Positions 22,266-36,431 of a stretch of DNA of 64,000 bases are shown here, piece after piece; positions within the stretch are counted from its first letter, which is position 1, and every line of letters starts with the position of its first letter. The stretch covers positions 162,799-226,798 of the forward strand of contig VXAU01003996.1 of assembly GCA_013399695.1 (NCBI GenBank). Reading direction: 5' to 3'. The translations under genes and the position numbers were made by a program. The notes beneath the pieces were generated by a model that was not told the DNA's origin, ran no database searches, and saw nothing but the letters and a program-made list of their open reading frames with translations. This stretch comes from Formicarius rufipectus. Its lineage: Eukaryota > Chordata > Aves > Passeriformes > Formicariidae.

Positions 22266-25200
22266 GTGGATCTGCTTATTTCTGGGTTTTCACAGCATCC
22301 AGCAATTTAGTGAGAGCTACTGATCCCAGGTAGATATATAAATGTCTCAAACTTTACACAGGAATGTCCAGCAAGTGCTAGTGTTGAGCAAAAATTGTAA
22401 GCTCCAATAGGTATGTCAAATTATAGCTTGCTGTCCAAGTAGGTGCATGATTTTCTTGTCTTTTCCCTTCTCTGAATTATATTTCAGTTAAAAATGGAGG
22501 TGGGAACAAAGTATGCAAGAAATTTTAAACATCCTTATTTTCACTGGTTGAAGTTTGGTAGCAACATATGTTTTATTCTAATATTACTATGACAGCTTGA
22601 GTTGTACCAACTGATGATTAAACCAGTTGGACTTAAGTTATCTTCACAGGTACAATAGTACAATAGACTTAAAAGCTGTTGAAAAAATAAAATGATTCAT
22701 CCAAGCAAACTAAAAAATCAGTAACACAGTTTAAAGTAGGATTTTGCAAACCTGATCTATACATTTGTATTTGCATTATTGTATCCAACTATACCAAGTA
22801 TTGCTGTCTATCAACTATATTTCAAGTATTTCTCAGCCAATTTTTTGAAGTCTATTTGTGTCTTCCAAGACTGGAAACTGCAATCCAGCTATTCAGGGGA
22901 AAAGTATTAGGTTTAAATTTTTTACAAAATCCAAGAATTAGAAACTGAAATAGTTGATCAATTAGTAAATCAAATACATTTTTACCTTCTGCTTAATTTT
23001 TCATAAAAATAATACTTTCTAAAAAAGCTTATAAGTTGTCATTTTCAGTCAGATCAGTATTCATTTTCTATTTTACAAAAAAACTATATGGTACTTCAGG
23101 CCAGAGGAAATGAAAATTATGGAGTGATGTTTTCCATTGACTTAAACGCTGCAGTTGATTACAGAGAGCTGGGGAATCTGTGCTAGAAAAGATCACTGAC
23201 GTGGGAGGGCCTGACTGGGATGAGGCAGGACGTGATGTACAAACTCTGTCCCAGACAGAGGATGGCATCAGATTTGGGCTTGATTTTGTATATTCAATAA
23301 TAAAAGCATTATTCTGTAGGGCAACTTCAAGCATCATAGTAAACATAAGACAGGAATAAGATTTCCTGACAGATCTGCATCCTAACACCTGTCTGTGAAA
23401 CATCTGTCAAGGTAAAGTTTGTTCTTCTCATGCTGTCCTTTCTAGTTATGTCTAAAACAATTCCAAAATTACTTATAGAAAATAATACCAAAGAAATTGC
23501 CTTTTATTCAGGAAACATCAGTGATGTCTATGGGAATTCTTCAACAGCCATGGCCAAAAGGCTCCAGGTTGTTGATTGGACGACCAGAGATATTCATCAC
23601 AGATCTTCAGAACAACACTTCCATCATACTGGAAATTCAAGTTCGCCTAGCAGAGAGGTGTCTAAAAACTGCCTTCAGCAAAGAATTTACTTCTGTGTTC
23701 CAAAGAAGCTTGTAACTTTTTGGTTTTCTTTTGTAAACCTGGCAATATAATTTTAAACTTTGATGACTAGTGTGAATAAAAGAAACATATTGTCTGGTAA
23801 AATCATGTTTATAAGATACACCTTAAAGGTTTCATTTCAGTCACAGTGGAAAGACACTAGTGCATTGTCTCCAGCTGGTTCACTGATGCAGTTCACTGTC
23901 CAATTTACAAAACATGGAAAAGTTTCCTTGGAAACAGATTTCTAAGAAATGCATTTTTTTTCCATAATGGCAAATTGCTTTACCAGCTTTTGGTTAAATT
24001 CAGAGCTGGTACAGGCAGGTACACCTCTGCATGAAACTTTTCCTACTTAGTAGTTCTCTGGGATTTTTAGTTCAAAATAGCATACATGCTTCTTGGAGAG
24101 AACAATAAGTAGAGGCTGAGCAGCTGACCTCCAAAATTAAAGTTTCATGCCCTGGTTTAAACGTTCTGCTATAATATCATAGCAAAGCAATCTCATTCTA
24201 ATATTAATGTGAGGTCAAATTATGGCCTACATCATGTCATTATACAGAAATACCAAGAGAGAAATATCTTGTGAAACCTCCTTTTTTTCTCTGCAGAAGA
24301 TACGAAGAATTTAGCAAGGTGATGCATTCAGACCACTTCTTTCCTCACTGTACCACAAACAGAGGTGAGAGAGAGCAACAGAGATTGATTGTATCCTCTT
24401 CATGACATACATTCTTCCCAATGCAGTGATGTGTTGCCATAATAATCAACCAGCAGAACATGAGAGAGCATCTGCATGCTACTCATAACCTTTTTCAGAA
24501 CAAGGATATAACCAAACAATATAGTAGTGTATGAATTTGCTGGTACTTTCCCATAGTCCTAGTATCCAGTCTGCCTGTCACATTCCTTTAGGACACTGCG
24601 TGTTTCACAGAAAATCTCCATCTTTCTCCAAACCTGATAAATGGGAACCTGAAGCACAAACTTAAATACAGACATTAAAGAGACCGTTTTGGGAAACAGT
24701 TGCCATCCTCCCCTGTTGGCTAGGAAGAGAACCGTGAAGTGAAAAGCATAGGCAACTTCCCTTGTCATGTGAATCCAGTTATCAGCAAGCCACTTTAAAG
24801 AAAAAGTACGACCAGAATATTGCAGTTCTGTCCTATAAGTGATCTCCTTGTAGTGCCTGATCTCCAATCAGTGTCATGGACTGATGCATATACTTCACTA
24901 CAGAACAAGGTAATATATGACTTATAATTTGACTTTGTAAGTCAGTTGGCTGAAGAAAAGAGTTCTGCAGTGCATTTGAAAAAACAAGGAAACAAAAACA
25001 CAACAAAAAATCTATATCTAGCATTAAAATGGATTTTGTAAAAATTGTTGGTGGTTTAATTGAACCTCCGCCTGTTTGATAAAAATAATTTGCTATCCTA
25101 ATAATCATCTGACTTCATTTAGTATTGTTATATTCCATATATTATTGCAACTATGGCCTCGAATGTTATGACATCAGAGGCCATCAGTCAGTCAGTCAGT

Positions 25201-25537
25201 CAGATGAGCTACATGCTTGTACATAAGATATTTCAGCATAAATTTATGCTAGATATTAATTATTTTCAAGCAAAGGAATATATACTAGTCTTTCACAATC
25301 ATCTTTCTTTAAAGATTAGAAAGCCTTATGTAGAACACAGTTTCTTTTAGTTCAGAATTATTTATGTGAGTTGTTATATCATCACTCACTGCAATACTGT
25401 TATAAAAGTCATCAGAAAGGCATATTTGGGCATAACATACATTCCATTGCACCTATGAAAGAACAAATATGTTATTTAAGCTTGAGGAGCAAAGAGGGCT
25501 CTGATGTTAGGAAGTTCTAGATATAAAGTTGGTCTGC
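22266..25537. other. Unique AT-rich DNA, no gene recognised
   Basis: No gene or transposon that I can support. It contains a (CAGT)n tract at 25185-25203. The ~100-codon open frames at 23.1-23.7 and 24.6-24.9 kb lack any domain I recognise. Confidence 0.5.
25185..25203. repeat. (CAGT)n short tandem repeat
   Basis: Nearly five perfect CAGT units. Confidence 0.9.
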
Positions 25538-25770
25538 TCTGTCAGGGGAGATTTAGTTTAGATATTAGGAAAACGTTCTTCACCCAGGGGGTGGAACAGG
25601 CTCTTCAGGGACGTGGTCACAGCACCAAGCCTGACAGAATTCAGGAAGAATTTGAACCATACTCTCAGACTTGTGGTGTGATTCTGGGGCTGTCCAGTGC
25701 AGGAACAGGAGCTGCACTTCAATGATCCTCATGGGATGCATCCAGTTCAGGATATTTTATGATTCTGTGG
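25538..25770 (+). mobile_element. CR1 LINE 3' end fragment
   Basis: Plus-strand CR1 3' UTR. It runs from 'ggggagatttagtttagatattagg' (split: ggggagattt / agtttagatattagg) to 'ttcaggatattttatgattctgtgg' (ttcaggatatttt / atgattctgtgg). It belongs to the same subfamily as the nested copy at 12.45 kb. It has internal deletions and no coding part. Confidence 0.9.
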
Positions 25771-26704
25771 TACACAGAACTTCCAAACAAATGACAAGAA
25801 AAAAATTACAAAACAATGACAAATTAAAATTTGAAAATGAACACAATCAATATGTACACAAGAGATCTTCTAAAACTTCATATGGGGGGACACATCTCCT
25901 TTGTTCTCTTTCATTCAGAAATAACATATTGCTCACCCCTACAAATAGTAAATGTCAATCATCTGCTAGTATTCACAGATGAGTTGTGTCATTTGGAGTG
26001 CTTCATCTCAGACAACAGAACTGCATTACACAAGACTGACTTCCACTGGGAATAGATGACATAGAGGAGTTCTGTTCTCACAGAAAAGGCCATGTAGCTC
26101 CCTTGTTAGTTAAAGCCATGTTGCAGAGTTCTACAAGGGAGGTGGCTCTTTAGGAAGCCTATTGATACATTCCCAATGGCTAAAACATGTTGTTTCAACC
26201 ACTAGAAAACACAAAGTAAAACTAAATGATCATTCATTTTGTCTTTCCAAGGTTCATGTTTCAGCCTTTGATGATACCTGTACAGTCCTATCTTACTGGT
26301 TTCATAGCAAAAATGAGAATTGCATTCAGCCATGTTCACTACATCTTACAGTTGTGAAAAAAAAAAAATTCACCAGTTTGGACTGCTAATTCCATTATTT
26401 GGTGAATAATGAGCATCTTGTAGCTACATTGGGCTGAATTTGATCCTCATCTGTCTGCAAATTGTGATACAAAAGTGGCTGTGCTCCTATGTCACTGAGT
26501 GCTTTAATCCAATAAGGAATGAATCAAGACTGTACAGCACTTAATTCCAAAGCTACTATTTTAGTGATTGAGAACACAGCCTTACGAAGAGCATGAAAAT
26601 TTTTCTGGCTTCCTTAATTAATGAGTAGTTCCCTGAATACAGACTCCAATTCCTCTTATCTGCACTGTCAAATAATTCATATAACTTTCAGAGGTTGCAA
26701 AAAG
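25771..26704. other. Unique DNA between CR1 copies
   Basis: No gene recognised. A poly(A) run lies near 26.36 kb. Two overlapping open frames at 25.67-26.06 kb extend from the CR1 end into unique DNA and look accidental. Confidence 0.5.
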
Positions 26705-27530
26705 CTTGCATTCATCTAGCTTTCAAACTTACAAGGCATTTGACACTGTCTCACATTACATTCTTATCTCTGAATTGGAGAGACATGGATTTGATGGATG
26801 GACCACTTGGTGCATAAGGAACTGGTTGGATGGTCACACTCAGAGAGTGGTCAATGGTTTGATGCCCTTTGTTGGTGATATGGACAGTGGCATCAAGTCC
26901 ACCCTCAGCAAGTTGGCAGTCACACCAAGCTGTGTGGTGTAGTTGACACGCTGGAGGGAAGGCATGCCATCCAGAGGGACCTGGATAGGCTTCAGAGCTG
27001 GGTCTGTGTGAACCTCATGAAGTACAACTCCAAGTATAAGGTCCAGTTACCAGGTCTGGGCAGTCCCAAACACAAATACAAGTTGGGCAGTGATTGGTTT
27101 GAGAGCAGTCCTGGGGAGAAGGGATTGGGGGTGTTGGTTAACAAGACGCTCAACTTAACCCAGCAATGTGCATTCATGGATCAGAAAGCCAACCATGTCC
27201 TGGGCTGCGTCAAAAGCATTGTGGCCAGCAGGTCAAGACAGGTGATTCTCTCCCTGCACTCCACTCTTCTGAGACCCCTCCTAGAGTACTGCATCCAGCT
27301 CTGGAGACCCCCACATAAGAAGGACATGGAACTGCTGAAGCAGAGGAGGACCATGAAGCAGCTATGTCAGGGGACTGAAATATTTATGTTCTGTAAAGAC
27401 AGACTGAGAAAGTTGGGGTTGTTCAGCCTGGAGAAGAGAATGCCTCAGGGAGACCTTAGAACTCAGCCTTTCAGTCCTAAAGGATGCCTACGTGTAAGGC
27501 AGAGAGGCACTTTTTACAGGGACATGTAGT
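26705..27530 (+). pseudogene. CR1 ORF2 (RT C-terminus) remnant, deleted and frameshifted
   Basis: The coding remains read in two frames. The first (to about 26942) has KAFDTVSHYILISELERHGFD and WCIRNWLDGHTQRVVNG, typical of the CR1 RT palm and thumb. It then jumps across an internal deletion to DMDSGIKSTLSKLA, where the FADD motif should follow and does not. After a frame change, 27008-27529 continues with ESSPGEKGLGVLVNKTLNL, KANHVLGCVKSIVASRSRQ and LLRPLLEYCIQLWRPPHKK, all conserved CR1 ORF2 C-terminal blocks. The protein could not act as a polymerase. Confidence 0.9.
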
Positions 27531-27810
27531 GAAAGGACAAAGGAGAACAGCTTCAAACTAAAGTAGGGTAGACTTAAAAAGGTAGGGTAGATTTAAAAAG
27601 GAAGGCATTATGAAGAAATTCTTTACTGTGAGGCTGTGTGGTGCTGGCACAGATTGCCCAGAGAAGCTGTGGATGCCCAGTCCCTGGGAGTGTTCCATGC
27701 CAGGGTGGATGGGACTTTGAGCAACCTGTTCTAGTAGTAGGTGTCCCAAGGTAGGGTGCTGGGGATGAGACGACCTCCAATTCAAGCCATTCTATGGTTC
27801 TGTGATTCTA
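26705..27810 (+). mobile_element. CR1 LINE, 5'-truncated, with ORF2 remnant
   Basis: A 1.1-kb plus-strand CR1 copy covering the RT core onward and the complete 3' end, closing with 'ccattctatggttctgtgattcta' (ccattctatggtt / ctgtgattcta). Compared with the CR1 pattern it lacks the stretch between the 'TQRVVNGLM' region and the 'DMDSGIKSTLSKLA' region, so most of the RT catalytic core is deleted. It is inactive. Confidence 0.95.
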
Positions 27811-30800
27811 AGCCGAGTGAGTCTTCAATCCGTAGCATAGTGGCAGCAAAGAGTTCAGAGCATCTTGATCCACTGAAGTCAACATGATTTTTCTTTTGAT
27901 TTTCAGAAGTGTTAGAATCTACCCTTAAATACCTCTAATAGTGGTGTTGGTTGCTTAGAGCTTTAATCCAAGGCCTCATCTGTAATTCAGAGGAAAAGTA
28001 ACTTAATTTGTTGTTCTTTATTGTCAGCTTTTGGCAATATATCATCACATATTAAACTTCTTCAATGATAGAGATTTTAAGTAACTTAGTAACCTAGTAA
28101 AGTATTAGATTATGGCAATTTTTAAAAAGATAATACCAGGCTCTGTTTTCCATATGATCTCTTTGCCACACTAATTTTTCCAGGAAGTTTTAAGACATCT
28201 AGAGTGCTGTTATATTTTTAAGGTGAATATATCTTGGATCATTCCAATTTCACCAGATTTTGATTTTTCAAGACCTATTACAAATATCCTAATAAATATC
28301 TCCATTTTGTAAATAAGGTTTCTAATTATGGTTATCTACTTTGCATGCAGATTTATAGGAAGCTTTTAATCAGTTCTATGAAAAAAAAATATCTCCATTT
28401 TGTACCTCAGAGGATAAATTATTTTGGTTAATAGTAGTATTAATAATGTTTAATATTTGTATTACTACAAGTATAATTTTATTATGTTGTACTAATAACT
28501 AGACATAATTATGGAACCTATGGTTTCTTACAGATCCAGTATAAAATTTGTTTCATTATCATAATTGTTGTTGTTATCATTATTACAAAGAAAAGTTTTT
28601 GTAAACTTTTTTAGAAATGTTTTACCTTTCTAGTTGACGAAAATGGATCTCAAAGGTATTTTGATAAAATGTCCCATGAAAAACATGCATTATATTTTCC
28701 AATTAAAAGGACTAAAAAATGAGAATCCTCAGTGCTAAATGGCACATTGAGACTTTCAGACTCCTCTAAAAACGCTCATGAGGAAAAGCAGTTGCAACTC
28801 CTGTTTATACGGCTGTGGAATAGTGTTGGTGAAGAACCAAGTAGTTTCAGAAATCAAACTGGAACAGGATGAGGCCTTGAAAGTTTCAGACTATAAATAC
28901 AGATAAGGATATTTATGTACTTATAAACATCTACCACTTCCTATAGTATAAAAAGGTTTTATTTAGCTGATACTCAAAAATAAAATGTTAACATTAACCT
29001 TATGGTAACTTCTGTTTTGCTTTTCATTTTTAGGTTTGCATTTCATGGTAATTTGTTAAAAGAAACAGGGTTTTCTATCATGTATATATTATCTGAAATA
29101 TTCTTCCTGTGTTTGACTAATAATGTGGTTTCCATTATCTTACTGGATGCATGACAATGTATGCAAAGAAATATTTCAAAATTAAAGAAAAAATAGATGA
29201 GTGAAAAAATTTCTCTATACCTGTTTGAATACACAGGATGTGAATGTTTTCTGAAAAAGTTTGCATACAGCTGAAAGTAAAATTTGCTCTGCAGTTATCA
29301 TAATCCAGAGTTTGTATGGAAGCTTGAAAGAAATGGAAAAGAGTGTTGCAAACAGATCAACTGGAAAAATATAAATCAATATTTTCTTCTCTTCAACTTC
29401 TCTTAGTATAACTTAAAATATTGATGAACAACATGATGTGGAATTAAAAATTAAAACCTTTAAAAGAATAAAAAAGAATATATGGCAATTTCTAAGCTTT
29501 AGTTGTTGAGATTATTCTTCCCATGAAATATTTTAGCAAAGTGCTTATACTGAGCAAATGTCTCTTCTATCCAGAGTACTTGAGAACTGTGGCTTGCTAC
29601 CCAGGATTTTACAATCTAAACTTATTCTCAGAGTCACAAATAGGATGAACTGAAATTGCTTTCTGTTCTGTGGCAAATCAAAAGGACTTAACAGCCTCTC
29701 CATCCCCATTTTGGAGTGATCTACCTCACTCATGTGATGCTAATTAAACAATCATTACAATTTTCAACACTTTCTTTTTCTCTGTTCCATGATAACACTG
29801 CTCAGGAAATATTGACTTTCCTTAGCCTATTGGAAAGATGTAGACTTGTAGGAGTAAAGATGAGAATATTTTGTGTGATACAAAAGTAATGAATTTTTAA
29901 CTATGATGTCAGCATACTAGCATTTCTCAAACTCATCAAGACATGCCATTTCAAAAGTAAGTCTAAGAAATTAAAGGACATCAAGTGTATTCAAAATTGG
30001 GTGACTAAAAATGTTAACTCAATTACAACACATTTTGGCACTCTTCTTGCTACAGATGTCTGTTTTAAGTTAAACATTGGGCATCTTCCAATACAAATTT
30101 GTAGCAGTTGCTTTGGTGGAAAATTGAATGATGCAAGTGTTTTGATGATTTCCAGATGCTTTATTGATAGCTGGGTAGGTAGGTACTGTAGGCAAATAGT
30201 GAAGACCACACAAATAAGTTAAACAGAAAAAAAAGCCATGCAAGCAGATATATTCTAGTACTTTTTTTGTAGCTCATTATCTGTGATGAACACAATTAAA
30301 CACAATTATCTGGAAAGACGGTCTGTGCCTGAAATTATGAAAGCTTTTGTCAATTCAAATACAAAGAGCCACTAATAAAGTAGTTTTTATTATACGAAAA
30401 TATATAAAATTTGTCAGTTAATTATTTATAGGTAACTGTGAGAAAAGTCTTTCCCCCTCCGTACCAGCCTGCTCTGTTGGTATGTGTGGAGCCCATCAGC
30501 TTCAACCTCTTCAGCATGTTTCCTTCTGCAGTTTGAAGGCTCTCTAGCCAGATGGATTATTTCCAGTGTCTGGGAAGGGTTAGAAGATGAAGAGAATCTC
30601 TTTGGCAGTTTCCTTCTGCTACACCAGTCCGGTGGCAATCTCAGTTTAACTGTTAATGGGGCAGATTTTCAGGTCTACAGCTTTCATATGAGCCTCTAGG
30701 CCTATGAATAGGCTTAGAGTCTTGATTCAGGTCAATTCTGAAAGATCTCACATAGAGACTGTCCTTTATCCTTGTCTTGCAAATCCCTTTCCCTGTGCTG

Positions 30801-33800
30801 TCCTCAATTTTTAATCTGTTTCTTTTGCCATTTTTAATTTTTTCCCAGTGTATCCAGAATCCACCACTTCATTCTTTGACCAAGGCTGTGCCTTTATCTT
30901 AGATGCAGTAATGAAGAAAACTGGTGAGGATAAGAGCCTATTTATGACAGGTATCATATAAGCATAGAATTTATAGTTGTCCTATTCAAGTCATGTTTCA
31001 TTGCATGTATCTCCTGACTTTCTATCCCTGCAAGATGCTGAAATATCTAAAGGCAATAACAAAGTCTTCTCTTCTGTTCGGCAAGGTTTAGATCCTTTCT
31101 CTATGATGGAGGTAATGAAGCAGATGGGATTATCACTCTTGTGATACAGTAGAGTTCAGTTACAAATTTTGGCCTCCTTTTCCCAATAGATGGGCAGCTA
31201 TGAACACCTAATTGCCTCATCTACACTACCAAGCACAAATATTGGCATATTTTCTTATGTTGCAGACTGCACACAGATATTCCTCCATTTTAAAGGTACT
31301 TATTTCAAAAAAAGAGACTGATGAACCCTAACTAATTTAGGGATTGTTTGGCCTCATGTTTTTCAATGGATTCACTGCAACTCACAGCACCATGACATAT
31401 ATATTACACAACTCTTTACAGTATATCCTCTCATAGAGCTCCCATATATATGGAACATATAGAAATAAGGAAGTTTCAGCTCTGAAGAAAAATCAGATTT
31501 CTTTCTGCAATAGTCTCTTGTGACCTATCAAAATGAATGGAAACATAATTCTTTCTCCAAAAGTAGGATACTTCTGTCTACTCCTCATTTGGAGAAAGTG
31601 AAATACAAAAGGGAAGAACATTTCTGTGACATTTAAATAAAAATGTCACCAGAGACTGCTTTTTCTTTGGTAGTATTTTCTCCAGAAGAATTGGCTGCTC
31701 ATGGCTTGGGTGGGCGCACTGTTTGCTGGATAAAAGCACTCAAAGATCTAGAAATTCTGAAGCAAGAAGATGTGTTGGCTACTTTACTCATTGTCATAAT
31801 ACAGTATCAAAGAAATAAGATATATATGAGAAGTCCTTGATCTATTTTTTTCTTCATCAGGAAGAAGCAGTTGCAAAGTGCATAATCACTACTCAAAAGT
31901 AAGGTGCAAGAATACCTTCTGGGAAAAAAAAAAAGTTTTTTTTAAAACCAAACAACCCAGTCTTCAGAGTATGGATAAATAAGGAAGTTCCTTCTTTATT
32001 TTCACAGACTATTCTTTTACCTTTCCATTTCATTAAAGTTTCATACATTATTTCCTATAGAGAATAAACAATATTACTGAGTAAACACAGGTGAAGACCA
32101 ATGAATTTTCAGAGTTTGATTGGTTCTAGATTGCTTGCTATGAGAAACTTGCAAAAATATGATGATGTGTCTTATATAATGATGTCTTATATAAAATAAT
32201 TTGCAAACTAGACATATATTGTATACTATATTCACAGGCTAAAATCTGAAGGTGGAGATAATTAGGCTAAGCTGAGAGAAGCTACAACAGTCATACATGT
32301 GTGATGGTAGGCATTGTAAAATAAGAAAGCACACTGTAATTAGTTACTATCCCCAGTAATAAACCTAAACACATGGTAAATCACATAAAAATCATGAGAC
32401 TTCCTACATCCTTTAAATTTCTAAATCAGAACTTACTACCAAAAAAAAAAAATAAATAATAAAATCAACTAGTAATGGTTTAAGGAGTTGTTTCTTTGAT
32501 TTTCTAGCTATTCCATCCTTGGATAAGTAATCCACATGTTAGGTTTGACAAAAATAATGATTGTATAATAATATTGCATTGAAACATTCTCTCCCAACTT
32601 TCTATTTTACTTGATTGTGCAAAACTCATTAGTAATAATAAATGCAAAGCAAATCAAAATAGAGAATGATTTGCAGTGGAATAATAGATATTGATGCCTA
32701 CGGTGTGAAACTATAGAGAAAATTAAAAAAGAAACAATGACCAATATATTGAAAGACCCATTGGATAAAAAAAATAATAATATTTTCCAGCACATTTCCA
32801 TAGAGAAAAGAAAAACAGATGATTTCCTAGAAAATTTTCATTTGGCAGCTGGATTTATTATGTGCACATGTTACTCAGCAAGAGGACTTTTCTGAACTAA
32901 GTGTACTAAGAAAGGGTATCCTGTAGAGCAATTCATACTGTGATTAATGGCAAGAAATTTAGGGCAAGAAATAAATCTGGGTTATCAACAGAGCATGTCC
33001 TGTTTTGGTACATCTGCTTCATCTATTAGATTGTCACACATTTAAAACATAACATATTCAAATAAGAATAGAGATAAGAGTCAGATGCAAGTAGGCACGA
33101 CACTTGTGTTAAAAGATTTCTGTTTCTTTTCATGTTAGAGGAAAACTGCTAGCTTTCAAAACTAAACTTACAGCATAAAGTCCATGTTGATGATTGCATA
33201 TACATCTGCACTTGTTCATAGAGGAGAGGGTGCTCATAAATCCTTTCTAAAGAAGACAGTGAATGTATAAATGTACTGTAAAGCCTCCAGAAAGCAGAAG
33301 AAAGGGATGACTGAAACCTGCCTTCATGGTCTGGGCTGGAGCACAGGAACAAAAAGGAGGTATAGGAAGCTTTTCATAATGAGGCAGGGTTCACCTAAAG
33401 ATAGTTGTTCCAAGTCCTTGCTTCCTTCCCACCTCCAATCTTTTGATGCAGGAGCTACCTTTGATTTTACCCCAAGTATTTCCTGTATTCTTAGCCCACA
33501 CCATCATGATTTGTGCAAATAGAGCCTGTTTATCAAGCAGAGAGAGAGTACCTCACACCCCACCGCCAAGAAACTCACTTAGTTTTCTAAAAGAAGCCAT
33601 GAAAAATAAGATAAAGCAGGGACTCAGCTACTCTTTAGTTGGTTTGTGCAAAAATACTCTCTAGCATGATTGTGTTACAAATAACCAAGATGCTTTTGGG
33701 CTGCATGTGGGGTTTGTTTATTGCCACATGTGAACACCCTGGAGCAATTAAGAGCCCACTCAATATTAGTAAATCAGACCTTGAAAGAGCACTGTATTTA

Positions 33801-36355
33801 TTTCTTACCAGTCTATAAAAATCTTTCTCATCATGACCACCAGACACAGACACAGAAACCCAAAGGGATATTTTATTCCACTGACATAATAATAAAAATA
33901 CAATGTCCATTAATCATAACCGTTTCATTGCCCCTGTCAGCAAAATCATCCATTTTGAAGAAGACTGTGTACATTTTACAGGGTTTCTGAAGGCTCTGTC
34001 ATACCAGGGAACCCCCTAAAGTAGCAACTTCTTGGTCTTCACCACACATGTAAGTTCTTTTCTGTCAAATATCAAGGTGAATGAGATGAATGATAGAATA
34101 AAAAAACACTTCTGGAAAATGATGAAAAAAATCAGAGGTAAATAAAATAAATAGGGATAAACAGGGCAAGCTCAGAGCACATCTTTTTTGACCATTCTAG
34201 AAGAAAATGCACCACCTATTCAGGCGTATCTGTCCAGCTGTAGCATGTGTCAACTTCAGGTCTTTGAATGTGCTGTAACCACACTGAAGAAAAGACTTTC
34301 CACTTCCAGTCAGAGGTCCTCAGTCTCAGGAACTCTGAGTTAGCTCTAAATGGCCAGGTAATAATGTCTGTGCTGCTAGACTTATGGCATGGACATCCTA
34401 CTATGCTTTAATGGCTCTTTCTTGGAAGTTCAGGATAACTTTTACAATAGAGAGAAAAATTATTGCCCTTTGCTTCTCTTGCAACATGCTGTTTCAGGCT
34501 CAGGCATAATATCTTGGTTTACTACTCATGCTGTGATGAAAATAACCAATGTAAACTAGTTCATTTGTTCCACTCATGCAAATAATACTCTGGATTTTTG
34601 TCACAAAAAATATATTTTTTCCCAAAATGTGAGATTACTTCGTGCATTTCTCAAAATAGCACATTGCAATTTTGCAGTAACTAGAAGTTTCCAGCTTATG
34701 TATTTATACCATGTGATGCAGACATATGGTTAGAATTCACAAAAGCAGACACTTTGCACTACATCAGTGTAACATTTATGAAATTGGCAGGTTAGCACTG
34801 CATGTCTGTCCAGGTACTTACGAGCTGCACATAGTAAACTTTGTGGCCCTGAACGCTGGAATATGCTCAACTAATTTTTTTCTGATCTTGCAGTTTCCTC
34901 ACTGAAAGGAAGGACAACAAGGCTGCGCAAAATAAGTAGTTTAACAATGCTTGCTTTATTGTTAAGCAATCCTTATTGACTCAAGTTCAACAATAGTTAT
35001 TTTTAAGCACCAAACAATTCCTAAATTCACACTCTGCTGGGGCTAGGAATTACTAAGTGTTATCCCTGTGCTCAGTACTTTACTGAATTACAGCTCAGTT
35101 TTCATTTCAGAACCTGATAAAAGTTTAAGGTATTACTGGAGGGAGACGTTCCTTTGTGAAATTGAACAGTGGTATCTCTGGTCAATATAAATCAACAATT
35201 GTCACAACTTCTTATATCAATCTTGTACTCTTTGATCAGACAGTGGAGCACATAAGACATCCCCTGGCTTCAGAAATAAACATTTGAGGTAGCCGAGAAG
35301 AAAATATTATTTTCTGCAAACGCCGAACTCACTTAAAACCTTATTGTCTTAAATGTCGTAAGCTGAATCAAATACTTCTAGTAACACTTTTTGTAGTGCT
35401 CAAGTTAATAAAAATGTAATTTTGTTTTGAAGGAGGTTTGCTAATCTACTACTAAAAGCACACAAATGTATGTTAATTTACTGATCCTTGTAAGGAACTT
35501 CATGTAGTGGGATCTGGGGTTGGAGTTTGAGTTTGTAAGTGTTCATAAGTGTGAAATGTAACATTGCTTACCTCTCTGTGTATGACAGTGTTGTGTGTTG
35601 TTGCCAGAAGTCTATTTATCTACCCTGAGGTGTAGTTCTGGATCAGCAATCATAGCTTTATATAGGTTAGAAATCTGCTTTTAAACCTCATCCAGAGAAA
35701 TACTTTCTTTTCAGTTGGAAACTAAGATTCTTCATTATTGCTCTTCAAATAAAGTTTTGAAAAGGTAGGTGGAGGAACAACAACCCCAGGAGAGCTGTGG
35801 CACTTGAAGCCCCACACTTAGGAATTCTCCCATGAATAGAAGGTATCTGATATCCAATGTCCAATTCAAAGAAACTTCTCTAAGCTGTTGTCCATTCAGT
35901 AAATTTTTACAGGTGAGCACCTTCAAGTATGTGGTATTGACAGGACACAAATTCCCATTGTTTAGTTGAAAAAGTTCTCAATATCACAAAGCACTCTGTT
36001 GCAATAAAATTGTTCTGCAAGATAGTTATCTCAACAGAATGGGTATCTAGTTATTCATTATGTTAGTTATTAAGCACTGACTGTGCTGTATTGGAATTAA
36101 TGAACACTGGTTTTTAATTATTATATTTTTATTATTATTGCCACATCAGCCATAATTGCAGGTTAGTCTACACAGAAGGGAAGTAAAACAGGTTACTTGC
36201 AAGGTACAATATGCAGCACCTAAGGAATCAGTACGATTCCAATTTTTAAAAACTATTTTTACAAAGCATCCCTCCCCAGATCACTGCTTTATGAAATCTG
36301 AGACTAGACTACTTAAAAGTGGTGGCAGTGTTTACCATGCTTTTGCACGGAACTT
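27811..36355. other. Long AT-rich unique stretch, no gene recognised
   Basis: About 8.5 kb free of recognisable transposons and genes. A perfect 8-bp inverted repeat at 34941-34965 is listed separately. Open frames do not exceed about 90 codons and show no known motif. The very low transposon load compared with flanking regions is notable. Confidence 0.5.
34941..34965. repeat. 8-bp inverted repeat, 9-nt loop
   Basis: TTAACAAT and ATTGTTAA flank a 9-nt loop in AT-rich DNA. It could form a small hairpin; no gene context explains it. Confidence 0.75.
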
Positions 36356-36431
36356 GGTTTTGTTTGTTTGTTGTTTGTTTGTTTGTTTGCTTGGGGTTTG
36401 TTTGTTGTTGGGGTTTTTTGGGTTTTTTTTT
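36356..36431. repeat. (TTTG)n tract with G runs
   Basis: TTTG units mixed with GGGG and long T runs. It produces a hydrophobic, meaningless open frame. Confidence 0.85.

Noticed and set aside
24559..24867. 102-codon minus-strand frame considered as a host exon
   Set aside because: No recognised motif and no convincing splice sites at its borders; length is within chance for this window.
25185..25203. Short CAGT repeat considered as a CRISPR-like or regulatory array
   Set aside because: Units are 4 bp with no spacers; it is a microsatellite in a vertebrate genome.
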